DNA of 64,000 nucleotides from an uncultured Clostridia bacterium (GTDB taxonomy: Bacteria; Bacillota; Clostridia; Oscillospirales; Ruminococcaceae), in contig CAMNXF010000011.1 of the NCBI GenBank assembly GCA_946567425.1, positions 1-64,000 on the forward strand, in the 5' to 3' direction. A program made the position numbers and the translations under genes. The notes beneath the pieces were generated by a model. It saw nothing but the letters and a program-made list of their open reading frames with translations, was not told where the DNA came from and searched no databases. Shown here piece by piece: positions 58,140 to 64,000 of this stretch (position 1 is its first letter; the number at the start of each line of letters is the position of its first letter).

Positions 58140-59027
58140 ATGACGGTTCACAGAAGAAGCAACTGGTATATCTATCTGCTGGCTTTCGGAATAACGGCTG
58201 TTTTTGTCGTTATGGCAATTATGGCGTTTAAGTGGTATTTGTTTCCGGAGAACACAGACGAGGTCGACCTCAATAAAAACGGCGAGCTCACCAAGGATTT
58301 CAAGCCCACGTCAGAGTATGATTTCAACATTATAACAATGCTTTCGGAGGGCGAAACGGACAACCCCGAGCTGTTCGTCATGGCATCGTATAACGCGGTT
58401 GACAGCAGACTTGCGTTTATTCCGCTTCCCGCGGGGATAAGCATTGAAAAGGACGAGAGAACGCTGACGAACATCTACGCCGCGCAGGGCGGCGAGGGTG
58501 TTATCAACGCGCTCGAAAATATTTTCGGTGTGCGCTGTGACTGCTATGTCAAACTCGACAGACGCGGCTTCAACGACATTGTGACCTCATTCGGAAATAT
58601 TGAGTACAATATTCAGTCCACACTTATTGTGAAAGACGGTTCGGAGGTCGAGACTTTCAACGCGGGCAGCAAAATGCTGACGGCAGAGTCGGTTTATCGG
58701 CTTATGATGAAAGCGGATTTTGGCGAGGGCGAGTCCTACCGTTTCAATATTGTCGGCGATCTTCTTGCGGCGACGATAAATCAGAATTTCCGCGAGCTTG
58801 ACACCTCGATGCTTGACACGTTTTTCAATGAACTTATGAGCGCTGCCGAGACAAATCTTACGGAAAGCCTTTACAGAAGCAAAAAAGCGGCGTTGCTTAA
58901 TACAATCGAATACGGCGTTGACCCCGGGGAATTTTATGTTCCCTACGGCGAATATTCCGACGACGGCGCGTTCAAGGTAGCCGAGACATCTATAATCTCT
59001 GTCCGCCAGAGAGCAGGACTGGAATAA
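58140..59027 (+). CDS. LytR-CpsA-Psr-like membrane protein
   Basis: 295 aa from ATG 58140. One transmembrane helix (IYLLAFGITAVFVVMAIMAF), then an extracellular LCP-like domain (LFVMASYNAVDSRLAFIPLP, INALENIFGVRCDCYVKLDR, FNDIVTSFGNIEYNI). LCP proteins attach glycopolymers to peptidoglycan; conserved Arg residues of true ligases are only partly recognisable, so the activity is uncertain. Confidence 0.72.
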   Translation: MTVHRRSNWYIYLLAFGITAVFVVMAIMAFKWYLFPENTDEVDLNKNGELTKDFKPTSEYDFNIITMLSEGETDNPELFVMASYNAVDSRLAFIPLPAGISIEKDERTLTNIYAAQGGEGVINALENIFGVRCDCYVKLDRRGFNDIVTSFGNIEYNIQSTLIVKDGSEVETFNAGSKMLTAESVYRLMMKADFGEGESYRFNIVGDLLAATINQNFRELDTSMLDTFFNELMSAAETNLTESLYRSKKAALLNTIEYGVDPGEFYVPYGEYSDDGAFKVAETSIISVRQRAGLE

Positions 59028-59048
59028 ATATAACTACGGGAGGATATT

Positions 59049-59666
59049 ATGGACGAGAGAATTCAAAAGGTAATGGACAATCTGCAAAGAAATCGTATGA
59101 AGCCTTTCTTTGCCGAGCGCCGTACGGAGCTTTACCACATTATCAGCGATCTTGTGAAAAAAGACAAGCTGATAACCTCCGGCGGTTCGATGACCTTGAA
59201 AGAGAGCGGTGTTATCGACTTTTTACAGAAGGAGTTTGGTGACGCGTATCTTGACCGTTCGGCGGGAAAAACTCCCGAGGAGGTCGAGGAGATACTGCAT
59301 AAGGCGTTTGTTTCGGACACATTTCTGGCAAGCTCCAATGCGATAACCGAGGATGGCGAACTGTACAACGTCGACGGCAAGGGCAACCGCGTTTCGGCGA
59401 TGATCTACGGACCGAAACAAGTCATTATCGTTGCGGGAGTGAACAAGATCGTCAAGGACCTTGCCGAGGCAAAGGAGCGCGTGGAGAAGATCGCCGCTCC
59501 TAAGAATACCGTGAGGCTGAACTGCGACACGCCGTGCGCGAAAACGGGCGAGTGTATGCACTGCCGCAATTCGGCGCGTATCTGCTGTTCGTATGTAACG
59601 CTTGCGCACCAGCGCGTCCCCGACAGAATTAAGGTGATTTTAGTTAACGAAGAACTTGGTTATTAA
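59049..59666 (+). CDS. LUD-domain (LutC-like) protein
   Basis: 205 aa. FFAERRTELYHIISDLVKKD, ITSGGSMTLKESGVIDFL, LYNVDGKGNRVSAMIYGPK and CDTPCAKTGECMHCRNSARI. This is the LUD family with a C-terminal Cys motif, seen in lactate-utilisation and related proteins. Exact substrate unknown. Confidence 0.82.
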   Translation: MDERIQKVMDNLQRNRMKPFFAERRTELYHIISDLVKKDKLITSGGSMTLKESGVIDFLQKEFGDAYLDRSAGKTPEEVEEILHKAFVSDTFLASSNAITEDGELYNVDGKGNRVSAMIYGPKQVIIVAGVNKIVKDLAEAKERVEKIAAPKNTVRLNCDTPCAKTGECMHCRNSARICCSYVTLAHQRVPDRIKVILVNEELGY

Positions 59667-59696
59667 GTAATTTATACATAGAAAGGAAGCATACCA

Positions 59697-60662
59697 ATGA
59701 GCATTTTAAAGCTGATTGCGCCTTGCAAGGATTATCTTTGGGGCGGAAACCGTCTCCGCGAGGAGTACGGAAAGAAGATGAACTCGGACAAGATCGCCGA
59801 GAGCTGGGAGCTGTCCTGTCACAAGGACGGACAGAGCGTTATCAAGGGCGGCGAGTTTGACGGAAAAACGCTCTCTGAGTACATTGACGCTAAGGGAAAA
59901 GGCGTTCTCGGTACGAATTGTGAGCGCTTCGAGTATTTCCCGATACTTATCAAGCTGATAGACGCTAAGGACAATCTTTCGGTACAGGTTCACCCGTCAA
60001 ACGAGTACGCACTCAAGGTCGAGGGCGAGTACGGCAAGACCGAAATGTGGTATATCGTGGACTGTAATGAAGGCGCGGAGCTGCTGTACGGCTTTAAGCA
60101 CGAGATAGGCGAGGATGAGTTCGCCGAGCGCATTAAGAACAACACGCTCCTTGAGGTCACGAACAACGTTTCCGTGCATAAGGGCGACGTGTTCTTTATT
60201 GAGAGCGGCACGCTCCACGCGATAGGAAAGGGCATACTTATTGCGGAAATACAGCAAAACTCCAACACCACCTACCGTATTTACGACTATGGCAGAGTTG
60301 GTGCGGACGGCAAGCCGCGTCAACTCCATATCGACAAGGCGGTTGAGGTCACGGACAGGATACCGCCGAAGTACCCGACTACGGCTCAAGGTGCTCCCGA
60401 AAAGGTGGAGGGCGGCGTTAAGACACTGTTGCGTTCGTGTGAGTATTTTAATGTGAACAAACTGGAGATCAATGGCGCGATGAAACTCAACGCGGACGAA
60501 AAATCGTTCAAGTCGCTGCTGTTTCTTAACGGCGAAGCGGAGATCGTTTCCGCGGACGGTAAGGCGAAAGCGGTAAAGGGCGACAGCTTCTTTGTTACCG
60601 CGGGCAGCGGCGAGTTTACGGTTTCCGGTAAATGCGAGGTAATTTTGTCCGACATTATCTGA
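59697..60662 (+). CDS. manA: Mannose-6-phosphate isomerase, class I
   Basis: 321 aa. APCKDYLWGGNRLREEY, the zinc motif VQVHPSNEYA, FIESGTLHAIGKGILIAEIQ and NTTYRIYDYGR are diagnostic. It interconverts mannose-6-P and fructose-6-P. 20 bp ahead of the ROK kinase gene, suggesting joint sugar metabolism. Confidence 0.92.
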   Translation: MSILKLIAPCKDYLWGGNRLREEYGKKMNSDKIAESWELSCHKDGQSVIKGGEFDGKTLSEYIDAKGKGVLGTNCERFEYFPILIKLIDAKDNLSVQVHPSNEYALKVEGEYGKTEMWYIVDCNEGAELLYGFKHEIGEDEFAERIKNNTLLEVTNNVSVHKGDVFFIESGTLHAIGKGILIAEIQQNSNTTYRIYDYGRVGADGKPRQLHIDKAVEVTDRIPPKYPTTAQGAPEKVEGGVKTLLRSCEYFNVNKLEINGAMKLNADEKSFKSLLFLNGEAEIVSADGKAKAVKGDSFFVTAGSGEFTVSGKCEVILSDII

Positions 60663-60681
60663 TTTTTCGGGAGGTGGAGGT

Positions 60682-61641
60682 ATGGCTTACTACATTGGCG
60701 TTGACGTTGGCGGCACAAATATCGCGTGCGGCGTAGTTGACGACGATTGCAGCATTATAGCGCGCTCTAAAACAAAAACAAATCCGAACGGGGGAGACAC
60801 AAGCTATGAAACCGTTCTCGGCGAGATAAAGTCAGCGATACGCAAGGCTTGCGAGGAGGCGGGTATCGCTCCCTCGGACGTACATTCCATTGGTATCGGT
60901 TGCCCCGGAACGTGCAACAGCGAGAGCGGCGTTGTGGAATATTCCAACAATCTTGGCTTTCTGAGCATTCCGCTGCGCGACGACGTTGAAAAGGAGTTTG
61001 GAGTGCGCGTTTATCTCGAGAACGACGCGAATGCAGCTGCTTTCGGCGAGTTTGTTGCGGGCGCGGCTAAGGGCAGTAACAGTGCCGTTGTGATAACGCT
61101 CGGAACGGGCGTAGGCTCTGGTATCGTCATTGACGGGAAAATTTACCGCGGCGCGAATTTCGCGGGTGGCGAGCTGGGGCACACGGTTATCGTTATGGAC
61201 GGGCTGCCGTGTACGTGCGGTCGGAACGGCTGCTTTGAGGCGTATTCCTCGGCAACGGGCTTGGTGCGCATGACGGCACAGGCTTCGGAGCTTAATCCCG
61301 ATTCAATTTTGGCGCACATGATACGTCAGGATGGCAAGGTCAGCGCGCGCACCGCCTACAATGCCATGAAACAGGGTGACCCCGTGGGAAAGGCGGTCAC
61401 AGAGCAGTACATAAAGTACCTGTCGTGCGGCATTGCGAACGCAATCAACATATTCCAGCCCGATATTCTCTGCATCGGCGGTGGAGTGTGCAACGAGGGC
61501 GATACGCTGCTCGTTCCGTTAAGGGCGGCAGTCGCGGAGCAGATATATTCAAAAAATTCGGCGAAAAATACCGAAATAGTGATATGCAGTCTTGGCAACG
61601 ACGCGGGAATTATCGGCGCGGCTATGCTGTTTAAAGGCTGA
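60682..61641 (+). CDS. glcK: ROK-family glucokinase
   Basis: 319 aa. [14 protein letters not shown] (phosphate-1), [12 protein letters not shown] with the catalytic Asp, [11 protein letters not shown] (phosphate-2) and the zinc motif GELGHT...[12 protein letters not shown]. Phosphorylates glucose or a related hexose. Confidence 0.9.
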   Translation: MAYYIGVDVGGTNIACGVVDDDCSIIARSKTKTNPNGGDTSYETVLGEIKSAIRKACEEAGIAPSDVHSIGIGCPGTCNSESGVVEYSNNLGFLSIPLRDDVEKEFGVRVYLENDANAAAFGEFVAGAAKGSNSAVVITLGTGVGSGIVIDGKIYRGANFAGGELGHTVIVMDGLPCTCGRNGCFEAYSSATGLVRMTAQASELNPDSILAHMIRQDGKVSARTAYNAMKQGDPVGKAVTEQYIKYLSCGIANAINIFQPDILCIGGGVCNEGDTLLVPLRAAVAEQIYSKNSAKNTEIVICSLGNDAGIIGAAMLFKG

Positions 61642-61667
61642 AAAAATTTAACCGGAGGATAAAAGAA

Positions 61668-63323
61668 ATGAGATCTGATTTAATTAAAGAGGGCGTAGAG
61701 AAAACCCCTCACAGAGCCGTACTGAAGTCGCTGGGCGTAATCGACAGCGAGATGAACAAGCCGTTTATCGCGGTGGTTTGTGCGGCGAGCGATTACGTTC
61801 CCGGGCATCAGCACCTCCACGAGATTTCCAAGTATGTCAAGGACGGTATCAGAAACGCGGGCGGCGTGCCGTTCGAGTTCTTCACTATCGGCGTTTGCGA
61901 CGGTCTGGCGATGAACCACAAGGGTATGCGCTACTCGTTGGCTTCGCGGGAGCTTATCGCGGACAGTATCGAGGTAATGTTGACCGCGCACCCGTTGGAC
62001 GGCGTGGTGTTTATCCCGAATTGCGATAAGATAGTTCCCGGAATGGTCATGGCAGCGGCGAGAATGAATTTGCCCGCTATTTTCGTGAGCGGCGGTCCGA
62101 TGAACCCCGGCTGTGTTCAGGGCAAGCGCGTAGGGTACTCAGAGATCTACGAAGCTATCGGGCAGTACACTAACGGCGAAATCGGCGACGATGTTATCAA
62201 GGACTACGAGGACAACGCCTGTCCGACCTGCGGCTCTTGCTCGGGTATGTACACTGCGAACTCGATGAACTGCCTTACCGAGGCGATAGGTCTGGCTTTG
62301 CCGACTGCGGGCACAGAGCCTGCGGTTAATTCTGCGCGCCGCCGTCTCGCAAAGGAGAGCGGCGAGCGCGTTGTCGAGCTTGTAAAGCAGAATATCCGCC
62401 CGTCCGACATTCTCACGAAGAAGAATATGGAGAACGCGCTCGCGACTGATATGGCAATCGGTGCTTCATCGAATACCGTTCTGCATTTGCTGGCGATTGC
62501 TCATGAGGCAAAGGTTGATATTAAATTGGATGATATTGACAATATGAGCCGCAAAACGCCTCAGCTCGCAAAGCTGAACCCCGCGAGCAGCGTGTTTATC
62601 ACCGATCTGAACGCGGTGGGCGGTATTCAGACCGTTATCAGGGAGCTTGCCAAGGGCGGTCACATCAACGAGGACGTGATGACCGTTTCGGGTACGCAGA
62701 AGGAGCGTATCGCGGCGGCTCGCGACGCGGACGGTGAGATCGTACATACCGTTGCTTCGCCTATCAGAAAGGACGGCGGTATCGCGATACTCAGCGGCAA
62801 TCTGGCGTTGAACGGTTCTGTCGTAAAGCAAGGCGCGGTCAAGCCCGAGATGATGGACTTCACGGGTACAGCGCGCGTATTTGACGGCGAACAGGACGCT
62901 TGTGACGCTATTCTCGGCGGCAGTATCAAGGCGGGCGACGTTGTGGTTATCCGCTACGAGGGTCCCAAGGGCGGTCCGGGTATGCCCGAAATGCTCGCTC
63001 CCACGGCAGCTATCGTCGGAAAGGGTCTTGACGGCTCGGTCGCGCTTATCACCGACGGACGTTTCAGTGGCGCGTCAAGAGGTGCGGCTATCGGTCACGT
63101 TTCTCCTGAGGCGGCAGAGGGCGGTCTTATCGCGTTCGTCGAGGACGGCGACAAAATACACATCGACATTCCCAACCGCAAGGTGGAGCTGCTCGTTGAC
63201 GACGCGGTCATTGAGGAGCGCAGAATGAAAGGCATTAAAGCTCCGCGCGAGTTTGAGGGCTACCTTAAGCGTTACGCTAAGCTGGTAACTTCTTCCAACA
63301 CGGGAGCAGTTTTTGAGGATTAA
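61668..63323 (+). CDS. ilvD: Dihydroxy-acid dehydratase
   Basis: 551 aa, usual length. [35 protein letters not shown] (Fe-S cysteines) and [18 protein letters not shown] are family signatures. Third common step of branched-chain amino acid synthesis. No other ilv gene is adjacent. RBS ggagga. Confidence 0.96.
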   Translation: MRSDLIKEGVEKTPHRAVLKSLGVIDSEMNKPFIAVVCAASDYVPGHQHLHEISKYVKDGIRNAGGVPFEFFTIGVCDGLAMNHKGMRYSLASRELIADSIEVMLTAHPLDGVVFIPNCDKIVPGMVMAAARMNLPAIFVSGGPMNPGCVQGKRVGYSEIYEAIGQYTNGEIGDDVIKDYEDNACPTCGSCSGMYTANSMNCLTEAIGLALPTAGTEPAVNSARRRLAKESGERVVELVKQNIRPSDILTKKNMENALATDMAIGASSNTVLHLLAIAHEAKVDIKLDDIDNMSRKTPQLAKLNPASSVFITDLNAVGGIQTVIRELAKGGHINEDVMTVSGTQKERIAAARDADGEIVHTVASPIRKDGGIAILSGNLALNGSVVKQGAVKPEMMDFTGTARVFDGEQDACDAILGGSIKAGDVVVIRYEGPKGGPGMPEMLAPTAAIVGKGLDGSVALITDGRFSGASRGAAIGHVSPEAAEGGLIAFVEDGDKIHIDIPNRKVELLVDDAVIEERRMKGIKAPREFEGYLKRYAKLVTSSNTGAVFED

Positions 63324-63337
63324 AGCAACATTATATA

Positions 63338-63398
63338 GCCCCCGAGTGTCAAGCTAACGGCATATTACCGTATGGTCTGACATTTGGGGGCGTTTTGG
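63338..63398 (+). terminator. Terminator of ilvD
   Basis: Long stem GCCCCCGAGTGTCA / TGACATTTGGGGGC with an inner hairpin, then a T-rich tail. Confidence 0.8.
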
Positions 63399-63407
63399 TT
63401 TACGTTA

Positions 63408-63887
63408 TTATTCGGCAGTTATATCCGCAAATTCTCCCGAGCAAGCCTTGATAAGGTCGCCAGGAGTAAGCTCAAGCTGCAGTCCGAGCCGTCCGCCGCT
63501 GATTATCACGTGTTCAAGAGAACGCGCACTTTCGTGGATGACTGTGCGGTAAGGCTTCTTCATTCCGACAGGCGAGCAACCGCCGCGTATGTAGCCTGTT
63601 ATGGTAAGAATATCTTTAACGTGCACGGGCGTGAGCGCTTTTTCTCCGACCGCGCGTGCGCATTTTTTCAAGTCCATTTCACGGTCGACGGGTAAGCAGA
63701 ACACATAATATTTTCCGCTTTTAGCAATTGTTACCAGCGTTTTGAAGGTAGCCGCACAGTCCTCACCCAGAAGCTCGGCGATCTGCACGCCGTCAACAAA
63801 ATTCTCACATTCGTAGACATGTGCGGTATACGGAATTTTAAACTTGTCAAGTATGCGCATTGCATTGGTCTTGTTGTCCTTTGCCAT
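63408..63887 (-). CDS. ybaK: Cys-tRNA(Pro)/Cys-tRNA(Cys) deacylase YbaK
   Basis: 159 aa. AMRILDKFKIPYTAHVYECE, VFCLPVDREMDLKKCARAVG, GCSPVGMKKPYRTVIHESA and the end match YbaK/EbsC. It removes misacylated Cys from tRNA-Pro. Confidence 0.92.
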   Translation of the reverse strand: MAKDNKTNAMRILDKFKIPYTAHVYECENFVDGVQIAELLGEDCAATFKTLVTIAKSGKYYVFCLPVDREMDLKKCARAVGEKALTPVHVKDILTITGYIRGGCSPVGMKKPYRTVIHESARSLEHVIISGGRLGLQLELTPGDLIKACSGEFADITAE

Positions 63888-63908
63888 TTAAGTTCTCCCA
63901 TAACAAAA

Positions 63909-63945
63909 ACGCTCCGAGCGAGCTTTTCAACTCGGAGCGGCAAAT
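63909..63945 (-). terminator. Terminator of the gene at the right edge
   Basis: Stem CGCTCCGAG / CTCGGAGCG, followed by T5 on the minus strand. Confidence 0.75.
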
Positions 63946-63965
63946 TATTCTGTTATCGCAATAAA

Positions 63966-64000
63966 TCAGATTTCGTCGTCGTCAATATCCAGATCCCACT
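63966..64000 (-). CDS. C-terminus of an unidentified gene
   Basis: Only the last residues WDLDIDDDEI and the stop (63966-63968) are in the window. Acidic tail; product cannot be told. Confidence 0.5.
   Translation of the reverse strand, partial: WDLDIDDDEI

Overview
The window holds most of a temperate siphovirus prophage (about 1 to 49,890) and its right-hand junction with the chromosome of a spore-forming Clostridia, probably a Ruminococcus/Oscillospirales-type bacterium. The host assignment rests on cotJA, cotJB and a cotJC stub, spoVT, a CwlD-like amidase, Clostridia-like promoters and moderate GC. The prophage runs left to right from early to late genes. Its integrase, lysogeny repressor and attL lie outside the window on the left.

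Layout. 1-12.1 kb is the early and replication region: small Zn-ribbon and YopX-type proteins, a PAPS-reductase-like protein, an SNF2 helicase, a DNA methyltransferase, a recombination set (Gp157, AAA ATPase, DUF669 SSB-like, RusA), an HNH endonuclease and a DUF927 primase/helicase. An AT-rich possible origin follows. 12.4-17.8 kb holds regulators, a small-terminase-like protein, a HELIH metallopeptidase-like protein and a TnpB element. 19.2-34.5 kb is packaging, head and tail up to a tape-measure gene split by a group I intron. 34.5-39.5 kb is an accessory island. 39.8-46.5 kb holds distal tail, receptor-binding, holin and lysin genes. 46.8-49.8 kb is a cassette of unrecognised proteins. From 49.89 kb onward the genes are chromosomal: cotJ, dcd, spoVT, two cell-wall hydrolases, alr, an LCP-like protein, a LUD protein, manA, a ROK kinase, ilvD and ybaK.

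The most unusual feature is a recurring cassette (17.9-19.1, 23.6-25.0, 36.4-38.8 and, as a remnant, 38.9-39.5 kb). Each has a sigma-A promoter, usually overlapping an inverted repeat, followed by a small ribbon-helix-helix or helix-turn-helix gene. A second strong promoter of opposite direction, also with an inverted repeat in most copies, fires back at the regulator. Its short RNA ends at a one-directional terminator whose stem overlaps or abuts the regulator stop codon. Downstream lies a small ORF and/or a Bro-N or Rha antirepressor. Two cassettes face each other across a perfect 239-bp inverted repeat that includes the start codon and first codons of both antirepressors, so inversion would exchange the two proteins in frame.

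Other notable signals: two promoter-leader-terminator RNAs of the same design precede the capsid and distal-tail operons; a 55-nt tRNA-like domain ending in CCA sits in a structured RNA region; one TnpB element and three miniature relatives all sit 3' of TTAT, and removing three of the four restores an intact host ORF end; several genes appear to start at AUA, ACG or AUC; and the prophage interrupts cotJC, a sporulation gene. All family assignments come from reading motifs; no database search was run.
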